64,000 nucleotides of DNA from Azadirachta indica (lineage: Eukaryota; Streptophyta; Magnoliopsida; Sapindales; Meliaceae), in NCBI GenBank assembly GCA_022749755.1, contig CM040453.1:16749368-16813367 (forward strand), in the 5' to 3' direction. The notes beneath the pieces are model-generated. The model saw only the letters and a program-made list of their open reading frames with translations, was not told the origin of the DNA and did no database searches. This document shows positions 12,185 through 25,379 of the stretch, in pieces. Every line of letters starts with the position of its first letter. The first letter of the stretch is position 1. The translations under genes and the position numbers were made by a program.

Positions 12185-12196
12185 GCTCTAATACCA
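12185..12196 (-). other. Degenerate tRNA-Met primer-binding site
   Basis: On the minus strand this reads TGGTATTAGAGC, one base from the usual primer complement. It sits upstream of the virus-like ORF in the expected orientation. Confidence 0.6.
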
Positions 12197-12205
12197 ATCT
12201 TGCGT

Positions 12206-13118
12206 AGATGACACAACAATTGGTTAAGTAGTTTGCTGGGTAAAAGGCTTAGATTGGGTAGAAGGCCCTTGTAAGGCTTGAGTGTAAGATAATGATGGAA
12301 ATTCATGAGTAAAATGGTTCATATCTGTGCTAACCGACTTGGTATCTCGACTAAAAGAAACTTGGTTAGAGATTACATATTCTAAAGGCTTCATATTCTT
12401 TCTTCAAAACATTTGGGATATTTTGATAAGTGAGTCTGTTTAAAGGGATTTTCCTTGTAAAAATTATTAGGTTAGATAATATAGAAAATATCAATTAATA
12501 AAAAAGAGAAATCAACATATATCTCTCCTGAGATTTTGAAAATCTGTACTTAAATAAAAGATTTGAGAAAAGTCAAACGTACCGATTGTTAGTTGACCGT
12601 CATAGAATCATTGGGAAAAAGAAAATTTTTAGAACATGTTTTTATACATTACATTATTTTTTTCATATATTTTATATTCGTAGAGTTCTTCAATTAGATT
12701 TTATAAGAACATAACTTTATATATGTAACTTTTATTATTTGATTATCATATTTTTTAAAAAAATTTGTGCAAACTTTAACAGACAAGCATTTGAAATTTT
12801 TAGAACACAAATGAAATCCAGATATTTAAATATTTTAATTTTTAAAAAAATTCAAAAGATTTCACCTAAATATTGAAATTTTGGTTTTCTTCTATGGATA
12901 TAAAAAGTTTAAAATATTCAAAAATGTTTTAATTCATGTCAATATGATTTTCTAAATTTTTCTTCACTTCACCATCCAGCCCCTTTATCTTTGTTGGTTC
13001 ATCAATTTTTTTATAATGTTAAGCTTTTATGGTTTTACTAATTTCTACATGCCTTTTTCTTTGAAGAGGAAAAAAAAAAATGATTGAAGTGCTTAAGGTA
13101 CCAAAAGTCTTGCACTTT
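12206..13118. other. AT-rich spacer, possible 5' region of the virus-like remnant
   Basis: 12206-12480 has a more even base composition than the rest and lies directly upstream of the primer site on the minus strand, so it may be the remnant's regulatory region. 12480-13118 is AT-rich with nothing recognisable. Confidence 0.35.
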
Positions 13119-13773
13119 CCAACACATAGGGATGGCAATGGAGCGGGGTGGGAGTGGGGAGGCATGTTCCATTCTCCACCCTGTTTTTTATTTGAACCCT
13201 CATTCCCCGCTCCATTCTCCACTAAATTTAATATAATAGGGATGGAGAATTCTCGCACGGGGAATGAGTTCTTCATCGCCATATCAATTACCCATTTTAT
13301 ATTATTTTTATAAATTAATTTTAATAATATTAAATTTTAATTAACTAAAATAAAAATATTATTAATATAATATTAAAAATACAATATAAGGTCTTTTAAA
13401 TTTTTAATTTTTTACTTTTTATTAATATATTTTTTTTTTATAACATTAATTCAAGATTTCATAATTTTTTATTGCTAATTACATTTAATTATACTATATA
13501 ATTTAAGAAATTATAATATAAAATTATATTTATATATATATGATTTAATTCATAAATTACAATATATTTATATTATATTTTAATGAGGAATGGGGTGGGG
13601 TGAGGTGGGGTGGGGAGAGGTAAACCAATTCTCGTCCCATTAATAAATTGACGATTAATTTCTCCCCGTTCGCAACCCAATTTCTGGTAAATTTATCTGA
13701 ATTCTCTTTCGTTGAAGATGGATACCCATGGGTTTGAAGCTCCACGGGAAATTTTGCCATCCCTTCTAACACA
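13119..13773. mobile_element. Non-autonomous hAT element with target duplication
   Basis: The element is 13127-13765 (639 bp). The left end TAGGGATGGCAA and right end TTGCCATCCCTT are inverted repeats typical of hAT elements. It is flanked by 8-bp direct repeats CCAACACA (13119-13126) and CTAACACA (13766-13773), which differ at one position; eight bases is the hAT target size. Inside, both subterminal regions are G/C-skewed (GGGGTGGG-type runs) around an AT-rich core. There is no transposase. Confidence 0.85.
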
Positions 13774-15180
13774 CTCAGCTTATCACATATATGGGTGGTA
13801 GACATGGTTCACAAGAAATTGATAGAAAGCCAGTGCATTATGTTTGTGGAAACATGTTTTGGACATTTTTTAGATAAACAGACATTGAACATGTTTTCAG
13901 AAAATGTATATGTTACATGTTGATTACTTGTCAACTGATTAGTTGCTTGTTTTTTTATGTTCTTGGTCCATTATTTTTCATGCGTAATAATATTCACTAA
14001 ATGGGAAACAAAACCATGAGTATTGTATCGCACCTTTATATTCGATGATTTTCAAATAGAATACCAAAACTTGGACATATCAGCTAATGGTTTCCAATAT
14101 ACATGAAATTTTGACATCCAAAAAAAGGAGATGTACTTATAAATAAGGAATTTTTGCAATGAATTTAGAAATATCAAGACTTAATATCGATTGGATTTAT
14201 AAAGAGTAACGATCTTATCGACACATATTGTTGATCGGGTTGGCACTCATTTATGATCCAATTACGACTCACTATTTATCCGATCTGACTCGCAATTTTT
14301 CTAAAATTATTGCAAAAATCGTCTGGTGATAGTTCTTTTTCATTTTTCTAAATTGAGAGAATTAAGAATAGGAGTTTAGACTTAATTGGGTGAGAATTAA
14401 GAATGGGAGTTTTTGGAGAATACTCGACGTTGTTTGGGTCTCGTCGTCGTTGTTGCTGTGGGTTAGACCTTTTCGGCTTTCTATTTTGTACTCAAAACAA
14501 AACTAGGATTTGCAGTGAAAGAAAAATGAGAGAGAATGGGGTTATTTTTGTGAAGAGGGGCAAAATCATTACTATAGGACATCTTTTAAATTCTTATTAC
14601 AGATTTAGATAATTTGGTAAATTTCTCTAAAATTAATACAAATTCAACCCTTATTAAGATAATGTTTATTTTTTATTTAAAGTTTAAATATAATTAAAAT
14701 TTAAATTTAACTAAACTCTTATTAATATATTTATTTTTTATCTTAAATATATGATATAAATATTAAATTATTTATTTTTATAAAAATATAAAATATAAAA
14801 CTGATATATTGGTATATAAATGTATACCTTAAATTACATTTGATATATTAAATTGTTAATATATATAAATATTAAATAATAAATTAAGGATATCATTAAT
14901 AAATAAAATATTTTATTGATTCAAAACTTTGATTATTTATATTTAAATTAAAATTTTTAATTTAATTACTTTCATATATTTTTAATAAAATTTTAAAGCA
15001 TAATTTTACTTAGCCAATTGCGCAGATTTTTTGTTAACTTGAAGGGCATTTAAGTACTTGTACATTACAATTTAGCCCAAATTTGTAATTTTTTTAAACC
15101 GAGTACATTAACAAAATTTACCGATTTCGTAGGCTTAGTGCCTGCAAATTCTAAAGAACCAGACACAAATCTCATTTCTG
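13774..15180. other. Upstream region of the GT47 gene
   Basis: AT-rich and without a convincing gene. A 69-codon ATG frame at 14403-14612 resembles no family known to me. The proximal promoter of the GT47 gene should lie near 15000-15160, but no clear TATA box was picked out. Confidence 0.4.
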
Positions 15181-15271
15181 CTCCAGTCCCTCACTGTCTT
15201 CTCCCTCTCTCTGTGTAACCGCCGTTAAAACAATCATCAAACCAATTGAATTCCGAAGAAACGATAGCAAA

Positions 15272-18200
15272 ATGCCACTAAAACCATCTCCATTAAACAG
15301 ATCCAGCACCAAATCACGTGCACTACTCTTGGCTCTCTTTCTACTCGCTTTCTCCCTCCTCTTCCTCCTCTTCTCTCTCACCCGAAACCCTTACTCCGAT
15401 CCATACCCGTATCCGAACGCGACTGCAAAACCGGAGACTTCCTTCGTAGCCTCCCTCGAACACTTCCTAACTTACAAGTCACAACGGTTGCTTCCGGCTA
15501 AAGACGACACCGTTTCTGCTGCTAGTGAAGAGGATGTACGGAGGTTTGATGACATGGTTTTTAAAAATGACAGGCAGAGGGTTTACTCGGATTCGTACTA
15601 TCCACTAAGCTTTCCGATCAAAGTTTACGTGTACGAGATGCCGAGAAAATTCACTTACGATTTGCTTAGGCTGTTTAGGAATACTTACAAAGACACTTCT
15701 AATTTGACTTCCAACGGCAGTCCTGTTCATCGTTTAATCGAGCAGGTATTGTAATTACTATTATTTTTCAATAGCAGTAAAAGGGTTTTTATTTCGTTGT
15801 TGATTTGTGAGTAAAAAGCATTTTTTTGGATGTAGCACTCTGTTGACTATTGGCTTTGGGCGGATTTGATTGCGCCGGAATCAGAAAGGCTTTTGAAAAA
15901 TGTTGTGAGAGTTCATCGCCAGGAGGAGGCGGATTTGTTTTATATTCCCTTCTTCACGACGATCAGCTTTTTCTTGATGGACAAGCAACAATGCAAGGCT
16001 CTTTATAGGGTGTGAGTGCACTTCCGAGGTTTTAAATTATTGCTGCACATCTGCATTGCATTCTCTTTTGAATTTACTTCATTACTGTAGTGTAACTCTT
16101 AGAATCTTGATTTAGGTGAGACCGCAAGCATAAATCTTGCTTGATGGTTGATTGGCTTTCAATGTGTATATTTTCTGTAAGCACATAGAGAATTATTGGT
16201 TGTGAGTAGATATGAGAGGGATTGGCCTTGGGATTGAATTTTTAGCCTAAGTTATAATGAACACACATATACACACTTTAATGAGAAACTCATTTTGACT
16301 GAAGATTTTGAAGTCAGAAATGACAGCACAGTGAGATCTGTATGATATGCTTATTCTATCCAGGTGTAACTCTGTACTTTTCTTCCTTTGAGGGGATTTG
16401 TGTGGAGTAATTTGTGTTTTAGGTAATACAGTGCTGTAGAAATGAAACATTTTTCATGATAAATTGAACCTTGAAGCTGATTTTTTTTGTATATAGCTAG
16501 CTTGTCTAATGGTCAATGTTGTTCATTTAATGTGGTAATATCTTGTCGAGGGGTTGAGTTCTTCAAACTGACTCTACTGTGGCAGTATTAGATGACAGCT
16601 GTACTGAAACTTGGTGGTCTCAGATCCAACTGTAGTGATAATATGACCATAAATATTTCCTATTTGACTTTAGTGTTAGTATAAGTTTGCCATGCCATAA
16701 TATATTGATTCAAGTGGATAATTTTATTTTTATTCCACATTTTTATCTTTCTGTTTATGTTTATTTGCCTTTCGGTGTAAATGATGGACTTAACTTTAAC
16801 ATAATATTTTCGTCAATAATGTTGTTTTCAATTCATATATATCTTGTGGTGTATCATGATCAAATGTTTGAACTTTAAACTGAATTCTAGAGACCTAATT
16901 TGTATTAAAAAACTGAAGTGAATACTTGGGACCATGTTATGAGGGCTGAATTTCAGGGAATGAGCACTTCTTTTATGCTGCATCGTTAGTGTTTTTCTGG
17001 AAATGATCTGTGAATTCTTTGATATATGGATTGTACTCAGTTTGAAGAATCACTTCTATAGCATTTTGTGGATGGATGTGATATGGAGATTTTACAATCT
17101 GCTTAATGTAATGTACTGCTGCCTGCTGCTGTAGGAAGCACTGAAGTGGGTGACAGATCAACCTGCATGGAAACGATCGGAGGGCAGGGATCACATACTT
17201 CCAGTTCATCATCCCTGGTCTTTTAAGTCTGTTCGCAGATATATGAAAAATGCAATTTGGTTGTTACCAGATATGGACTCCACTGGGAACTGGTAATTAT
17301 ATGACTTGAGTTGGAAAAAGAAAATTTGCATATTTGTTTAGATTTAAGTCATTAATTACATGCAGAAAATGATAATTAGTGATTGATTTTGAACTTTTAG
17401 GTACAAGCCAGGACAAGTTTCACTGGAGAAAGACCTAATTCTGCCTTATGTCCCTAATGTTGATTTCTGTGATGCCAAATGTGTATCAGAAAGTGAATCA
17501 AAGAGAAGCACATTGCTTTTTTTCCGTGGGCGGCTTAAAAGAAATGCTGTAAGAGTTGTTGGCCAAATGAAACAATTTGCTTTAGTTTTTATTGATTTAT
17601 GTGAACTTTTTCTTATTAAATAATAATGTATAATTGGGTGGGTTTGGTTAAATAATCTTCTAATTTCAAGGACCAGGATGCCTTCTAATTGTTGTGCGGG
17701 AAAGAATCATTTCTTTTTCGATGATTACGTTATGAACAATATGTGCATAATGGTTGGCGCTGCATCTATATTTTCTCTAGTGCAGTTGCTTATATATGCT
17801 GCTTTACTTTCAGGGTGGAAAAATTCGTGCTAAACTTGTAGCTGAATTAAGTGGTGCTGAGGATGTGGTTGCAGAGGAGGGGACAGCTGGGGAGGGTGGG
17901 AGAGCAGCTGCTCAAAATGGCATGCGCAGGTAAAATATGATGGTTCACTTCATGTTTTGTAGCTTAAAGATTTTACTTTGTCATAATAATCAAGTTGCTT
18001 GCTGTCATCAGGTCTATTTTTTGCTTAAGTCCAGCTGGTGACACTCCATCATCTGCTAGATTGTTTGATGCAATTGTCAGTGGGTGTATCCCTGTTATTG
18101 TTAGTGATGAATTGGAGCTTCCTTTTGAAGGAATCCTTGATTATAGGAAGGTATATGCAAATTTTTAAGCTTCTGCTGTTTCCTGTCCTTGGTGCATCTC

Positions 18201-20419
18201 CTGGCAGTCTTAAAGTTATGATATTTATTAGATAAGGCATATTTTAGAAGAATTATGCAGAATCTCCAATGCTGGAGTAGAAAGAAACCTGGGTTGTTAT
18301 GATACAAATTATCTTTCTGATCTTTTTGGTCTGGTTAATGGAAAGTTACGGTTAGTATTGTATTTGGTTTGGTTTTGTTGTCTACTTTCTTTTTGTATCT
18401 TTAAAGTTGTCACTTGGCGTAATACTTTGGTATGCTGCTAGCCCATCATCTAAGATAGAGCCAAACATCTGTTTCATGGAGAGAATGATATTGGTTTTTG
18501 GGTGAGACAGGGCATGTATATATTTGCTCTACTCGTAAGCTACCGGATTACTTTAAAAAATGGTTTCAACTATTCTTTGTTAGAGTGATATGATATGTGT
18601 ATAGTTCCAAAAAGATATCTTTGATGTGCATATCGTCAAACACACCTAAATGGTTTTCTTCCGCTAGTGAGGAGCTTAACAATTTCTAAATCTGACCAGG
18701 TTCCCCAAAGATACCCTCTAAAATGTTATGATTTGGATTCGTCAATATTATTAAATCAAGCAAAGTTTCCATAAACTTGATATTGGACTTTTGTAGTGTA
18801 GTTGATTCATGTGCCCAATGTGGAACGTGGAAATCTTGACAAGAGTTGATGGCGTGGCTTACTGGCCTTTTCCATTCTTTACAAAGAAGTTGCTGAGGAT
18901 TCCATCTCTTTTTTCCTTTTATGCAGATAGCTTTATTTGTTTCTTCCAGTGATGCTTTACAACCAGGATGGCTTTTAAAATTTTTAAGAGGTATTAGACC
19001 TGCTCAGATTAGAGAAATGCGGAGAAATCTTGTACAGGTTTGTGACTGCAAAGTTGACATGATTTCTATTGTTATCTTTCAGTATTGCTACATGTACTTT
19101 CTGTGAAATGGTTGATATATGATCATGCATTCCAGGATCCAAGTTATTAACTACTCTTCCATGTGGAACTGGTGAAAACGAATTTAATCATCTGTTGTTT
19201 ATAACTCAAATTCTATTTCTTTTTAACTAGGACATTCACATATTTTCTATATACCATTTATATTTGAAGTTGAAATAGTATTTATCTATTTCTGTGAGGT
19301 GACTTAACATTATTGTTTTCATCTGTACCAGCACTCCAGACATTTCTTGTATTCCCATCCAGCCCAACCGTTGGGTCCAGAAGACTTGGTTTGGAGAATG
19401 GTTTGTACTCTCTTTCTGCAGTCAAAAAGTTGGTTTTAGTTAATATTTTTATTCATGTATTTGCAAAAATTGTTCAATATTTGAGCTGATTCTTGATCTA
19501 CCACTGAATGTGAGTTCCTTCCTGGCAGTAATGTGACCTTTTCTTTGTGCACCTTCAGTGTTGTAATGAGGCCTTTTTAAGTAATTTAGAACAGTATTCT
19601 GGTGGCACTTTTTATCTGATTGAATAAGTTGGCAGTAATTATCCCAACTCCAAGGGGTTTGGTTTGGATTGAATGGTGACAGACCCTTTGATACAGTCAA
19701 GAGGGACAGTGTTTAAATCCCCTTGAGGCCCACCAACCTGGTACTCTAAAATCTGACTAGTTTTCTGGCTACCAAGATTGTAGGGTTCAGTTGTACTATT
19801 TAGTTTGGAACTCAGTGAACATAGAAAAGTCAAGGATTTTTGGTGTAAAGAAAAACTTAACACTAATTATGAGTCATCAAGGAAAATGAGCAGTTATTAG
19901 ATCATCGAGAATAAATGCAGTTTCTTCTTATAGATGACAACCATTATTGGATTTTATAGGACACTAATAGTAGGCAGGCCATAGATTTGACTTCATATTG
20001 GCAATAACTGTTCTGCAGGCAATATTGCCACTGTTTTCTTCCTAGATGTTTGGCTGCAACATCCAAATGCGTCTTTGTTATTATTTAAACCGGGTTATAT
20101 ATTTTCTCAAGGGACCTTGGAGAGAGAGCCTTCATTAGACCTAGCCTTCACTAATAATTATTGTTAATTACTTGACTAGTTTGTTTTTGTCCTTGATCTT
20201 CTTCTGTGCCTTAAAGCCTTAAATGTTTGTCGAGTTTGACACTTTCAACATTGCTGGACACATGATATCTTCATTTTTCTTCTGCAACAGATGGCTGGTA
20301 AATTGATTAACATCAAGCTTCATAGTCGGAGATCCCAGCGTGTAGTGAAGGAGTCTAGAAGCATATGCACTTGCGATTGCAGGCGTGCCAACATTACAAG
20401 TACCACTCCCCGGTCTTAA
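15272..20419 (+). CDS. GT47 exostosin-family glycosyltransferase
   Basis: Nine exons: 15272-15745, 15836-16009, 17135-17292, 17401-17548, 17814-17929, 18012-18150, 18927-19037, 19332-19400, 20291-20419. All introns are GT-AG, the phases agree, and they give 505 residues and a TAA stop. A type II membrane anchor (residues 17-36) follows a short basic cytosolic tail, indicating a Golgi enzyme. The exostosin/GT47 domain spans about residues 113-440: [12 protein letters not shown] at the start, LPVHHPWSF near 234, [10 protein letters not shown] near 308, and the donor-binding hallmark from [18 protein letters not shown] to [17 protein letters not shown] (about 361-396). It resembles the plant ARAD1-like/EDA5 exostosin group (At5g16890-like by memory), presumed to add sugars to cell-wall polymers. 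The exact substrate is unknown. The first ATG after a CT-rich leader is used. Confidence 0.92.
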
Positions 20420-20787
20420 TCTCTTTCCTTCTCTTTCTCACTGTTCAAAATTATTCTTTTATAAAGGTGTAATTCTACATGTTCATTCATATTACTAACT
20501 GTGGATGATAAAAACTGTGAAATTTGTTATAGCTAGCAAGCATCTCTTTCTTTTTATACTCTCTTTCTCCCACTTGGCTGCGTATTCATTTACCCATTTA
20601 CCCCCGCACTTCATTTTCCAGTCAAATATTGTCGGGCTGGTTATGTACCAGTAGAGCAGATTGTTACTACTATTGTGCATTTTTGTGCAATATGTTGAAT
20701 GTAGAAAACTTGAAAGCTGCATGAGAAAAATAGCTGCAATTATAAGATGTAGAGAAGCCTGCCTTTAGGCTTAAGACTCGGAGTGTT

Positions 20788-20845
20788 GCTGACTGTACCA
20801 GCAAATGGACCGTTGGATTGTTCAAAATGCAATCCAACAGTCAGC
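20788..20845. other. Two-step hairpin downstream of GT47 gene
   Basis: The outer stem is GCTGACTGT (20788-20796) with ACAGTCAGC (20837-20845). The inner stem is GTTGGATTG (20812-20820) with CAATCCAAC (20830-20838), so the two stems share two bases on the 3' side. The hairpin is about 370 nt after the stop codon and may lie in the 3' UTR. Confidence 0.6.
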
Positions 20846-20849
20846 TTGC

Positions 20850-22730
20850 ATGACTCTTGCGTTGATTGTGCGGTGCTTCTTGAGAATTCATGGGCTGGAC
20901 TCAAAAATATAACACGTAAGTCTGTGTTAATCTAAAAATCATTTTTATTTGTTTTAAGGAAATTTGATAAGAATCCTATATAAATGTTTCTGTTTTTTTT
21001 TTAATTTGGGAGTGCTAAAGAAAAAATACTTAATATCATTGAAATATTTCAAATACTGCTTTAATTAGTATATAAATATGTACTTAAGTTGTGCTAATTA
21101 GCATTAGCGGTACTAATTATAAGTTGCACCCTAATTATTTATATTTCTTAATTTAAAATATTCAAAATAAAAAGTACCATCGCCGAAACGCACCCCAAGT
21201 CTTTGATAGATTGTTTAATTAACTGAAATTGTCAAGTGTTTTTGCGTCCAAGCAATAAAATCTTAACGGTGAGGACTTTATTGCCTAGTTGTGCATATTA
21301 TATGGATTAGGTATCTTTAATATGAAATTTAAATCAACTGGAAACGAGGTTAGTTTTAAGTGGGTTAATTTGATAATGACGTAGTTTAATTGTAATAGAC
21401 TTAGTAATTGCGTTGAATCAATCTAACATCAATCCTAATTGTTTTAAATAAATCTAATAAAATGAATTCCAACCCCAAATCATGTTGATAGATTTTGTCA
21501 AAGATTATTGTGGCTCGTTGAAATGATGCGTGCAACTATGAGTTATTCCTATTTATGTCATTTTTTAAAAAATATCAAAATCTCATCATCTTGTTTTTTA
21601 TTATTACACGAATTCAAATGATCTAAAAGTGTTAAATGTATTTTATGCTATTTCAACCAGTCTACAATGAATTGAGTATTTTAATTTGCCTTTTTGTAAA
21701 AAAAAAAAAAAAATCTGTTTAAAAATATTCTTAACTATTGTTTTGATATCTTTTGCTAAAAGTATTTTCTAGAATTTTTGTAGAAATATTTTTTTTCAAA
21801 GAAAAACCCATCTTTCTTAATATTATTATTGTACTAATGTGAGTTGAAGTTTATAAATATTTTGGTGTGAAATTGATAATTAAAAAATAAATTATAATCT
21901 TGAACAGGTAATAATAATCTTGTGAGTATATTCATCTGTACATCTTTAAGCATGTATAAAATTATAATGAAAATATAATAAAAAACAGTGAAATATAAGA
22001 AAGGAGAATCAACCTGAGCATGTAAAGACATTAATAAGTGTTTTTTTTTATCTAAATTAGTTTGAGCAACATAGTGATGATTCCTATGATTAAAAGAATA
22101 AAACCTAATGCTGAGCCACTTTCTTTTTTTTAATTTTGTAACTTTTAAATCAAATTATAAATTAAAAAAAATTAAAGGATGCAATAGATCGTGACTATGT
22201 AATTCATGGAAAAGAAATTGAGTTATTTTTTTGACCTTTATTTAATTTAAAAAAATGTCGATAAAAACTATAGAATAATAGATAATAGATGTTCTGAATC
22301 AATTAAGCAAGTTAATAATACTTATCGGGTAAAAAATTTAATAGCATCTGTAAGTAATTAAATAAATTAAATGCATAAAACATTTAAAAGTATATATAAA
22401 ACTGACGTTCAATCCATACCATTTATAACCAAATGTAACTTATAAAAGCAATTAATGTTTTAAAAGTTCTTCTTCCAACACAATCACTTCAAAAGTTGAA
22501 TGTATACATTGCATCACAATAAATAATGTTAAAAAATTTTAAGTCAAATTCCAAAATTTAAACAAAAGTGGGAGTGAAAAATGAAGATGACTAAGCCTAG
22601 AAACTAGACCTCATGTTTAGGAATCATAACAATTAATAAAATATGTTATTGAATATATAAAAAACAAATTATTTTAAATAAAGAAATAATAAAATGATGA
22701 ATAAGTTTGAAAATTTCAAAAGTCAGATGG
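20850..22730. other. AT-rich intergenic, nothing recognised
   Basis: Short open frames only. A poly-A run lies near 21700. No gene, RNA or terminal repeat was identified. Confidence 0.5.
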
Positions 22731-22736
22731 TCCATG

Positions 22737-22975
22737 TTCCACCTTTTACGATCACCGATACCACTTGATGGCCCCACATTTCCTTAACGTTGGTGCTTGA
22801 TGGGCCCACAAGCCCACCAAACCCCTTATATTTAGATTATACGACGACGTCGTGCTAGCCACGACCCGAGGAGAATCTAATCTCTACTTAGTAAATCTCT
22901 CCATAACTGCGGTAGGAATATATGCGTGCATGTCCATGAATGATTACGATTTCTATGATTTATGAACGCGAACGC
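22737..22975. other. Higher-GC patch with ACGACGTCGT palindrome
   Basis: This island contrasts with its AT-rich surroundings. It carries GGGCCC and the 10-bp palindrome ACGACGTCGT with an ACGT core (about 22841-22851), a bZIP-type binding core. No ORF follows on either side. It could be a relict promoter or the start of an unannotated non-coding transcript. Confidence 0.3.
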
Positions 22976-23745
22976 GGCGAAACAAAATTAAATGAAAATA
23001 TCTTCGGGAAATATTACTGTACACACCGATGTATCGTATATATTAGCTTTTCTTCAAACCTTTTATTATACATTCCAACTTTTCCGTAAAATTTTATAGC
23101 TCTGAACTCTTTCTAAATACATTAAAAAGTTAAAAAAATCTTATAAAAAAATAATATACGATACACATGGTTGTACTGGAATATGACGCCTCAGGATCTT
23201 TAAGCGTTGGTCCCAACGTGAACACGATTTTAGTTTTAAAAAATAAATAAATAAATAAAATAAAATGAGAAAGGAATATCCTTGTCGGTTATAAGAATAA
23301 AAAAAAAGTTCAGGAAGAACGTACGTACCTTCTTCATGATCTAAGATTTAACATTTGTTAGCAAATTATTTAATTTGACAACACTCCCATCCTGATGCAT
23401 GTAAATGTAAATAATGACATTTATTTATTTATTTTTATCATAATACCTGCGTGTTTATTTCGTACCCAAGATTTTTCTCTGCCGGTGAAATATTTAAACA
23501 ATATATAATTCTTTTTCTTTATTTAAAAAATGTAGGTGGAAAAAGACTGAACTGGTATCATTTTTAAGTCCCCTTATTACTCTTATGCCAATGTTTTAAA
23601 ATTGGGTAGCAAACAAATGAGATACTATTCATAACCTTTTTATCAGCTTACGGAAACTTAAACAATATATAATTAATATAGAACAATTGATACATATGTT
23701 AAGTATAATTTAAAATGTTAAAATTAGTGTAAAATTAAAATGTTT
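22976..23745. other. AT-rich intergenic, nothing recognised
   Basis: No gene or repeat boundary was recognised. Confidence 0.5.
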
Positions 23746-23761
23746 GATATATATATATATA

Positions 23762-23990
23762 TGGGTAAGGATTCAATGCTCCTATTTTTTACACAAATTT
23801 TTATATTATTTATATATTATTATATTTAAATACATATAACGATTGAAATTAAATTTAACATATGTATCAATTATGATGTATTAATTATATAGTTAAATTT
23901 AATTTTAACCGTTTGATATACCTAAATTCAATAATTTACAAATGATATAAAATTTTGTATAAAAGAACAGACCCATAATCCTTTCCTTTT
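23762..23990. repeat. Foldback (MITE-like) element
   Basis: GGGTAAGGATTCAATGCTCC at the left mirrors the GGAAAGGATTATGGG-type sequence read in reverse from the right. The pairing runs almost the whole length through ATTTAAATACATATAACG versus CGGTTAAAATTAAATTTAAC. It is about 230 bp, flanked by (AT)n, with no coding capacity. Confidence 0.65.
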
Positions 23991-24345
23991 ATATATATAT
24001 ATATATATATATTAAAAAATATTGGTAACTTCATATTTTTATACATATATTTACATTCATTTGTAAAACATTTGCACTTCAATTAATTGAAAATATATAT
24101 ATATATATATGACATGTATATTAATTATAGTGCGTTAAAAATATGTGTCACTTTTAATTTTAACTATTAAAAGTATATATATATCAACGATTTATAAATG
24201 ATGTAAATATATATGTGTGTGCAGGTGTATATATATATATGTGTGTGTGTGTGTATATATTTGTATGTATATATATATGTATATGTGTATGTATGTGTTT
24301 TTATATATACACACACATACATACATACATATACACATTCATTCA
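23991..24345. repeat. AT and GT/AC microsatellite cluster
   Basis: (AT)n at 23991-24012 and 24094-24110. A compound GT/AT tract at 24205-24300 is followed by its mirror AC/AT tract to about 24340, so the two can fold on each other. The two open frames that cross this are repeat artefacts. Confidence 0.85.
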
Positions 24346-24454
24346 AAGAATGATCAGCAACCTCAATTTTTTATATTTTTATACCACTTTTTTTACGTGA
24401 GCCTTCACACATATATTTACATATAGAGAAAGATCAATAATCTCTTTTTTTATA

Positions 24455-24632
24455 ATTTTTTTTACATCAATTTTTAATTCTTCAATATATACACATCCAA
24501 CAATTGATGAATCTAAAATATATAATTAATACTTAATTAATATATTATAATTAATACATATATTAAATTTAATTTTTACCATTATATGTACATAAATTCA
24601 AGAATTAAAAATTGATGTAAAAAAATACCATT
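24455..24632. repeat. Second foldback element of the same kind
   Basis: TTTACATCAATTTTTAATTCTT near 24462 is repeated in reverse complement near 24602-24624. The inner parts also pair. The internal motif TTAATACATATATTAAATTTAA is shared in type with the foldback at 23762-23990. Confidence 0.65.
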
Positions 24633-24639
24633 ACTAATA

Positions 24640-25375
24640 TGTCCTATATATATATATATATATATTTTTATCAAATTTATGATTATTTAAAAATTATATG
24701 TATTTTTGTAATGCATATATTTCTACCATTGGACTGCATACTCATAGAATATCTCAACTTGACAATTTGCTTTTAGCAAAAAATTCTCATCATATTAAAA
24801 TCATGGATCATGGACCGACAATTTTTTTTTTACAAATTTATGTTGTAGAAATCCAAATTTTGGTGAAAGAAGTCTTCCGTTTCCTATTCTCTCTTTTCTA
24901 GAAAAAAGTAAACATATTGCAAAATTAGAGGTCTAAGGGGCAATTCGGTGCTCCTAATTATAATATCATTACAAGTGCTATAAATTAAAAAAATATAAAA
25001 ATATTTTTATGTATTTAGCTATTTATTTAAAAACATTTATCAAATTTAATTAGTGTTACTGATAATTTTTATATTAGTATATAAATTACATACTAATTAA
25101 AATAAAATTTGAAGTGTTTAACCGATAATAGTAGGTATTTCAAAAAATATTTCCAAATAATATAAATGGGATATGACAACTATTCTTATTAGAAGAAAAT
25201 AGACAAAAACTTATTGAAGTTAGAAATTTTTTGTTAAGTTAATAGAAAATTTGTATTTTTACAATGCCCCTAAAAGCACCTAAATGCTGCATAGTAGTCA
25301 TGATGACTAAAAAATATCAACATATCGCAACATTATTATAGTAAAATAATATATGAGTGAAAATAACAAAATAAT
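24640..25375. other. AT-rich intergenic with (AT)n near 24645
   Basis: No gene recognised. Confidence 0.5.
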
Positions 25376-25379
25376 ATTT

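Noticed and set aside
14403..14612. ATG open frame of 69 codons
   Set aside because: No family features, no splice context and AT-rich surroundings; not enough to call a gene.
24215..24426. Two open frames of 61-69 codons
   Set aside because: They only translate GT/AT microsatellite sequence into Tyr/Ile/Cys/Val repeats.
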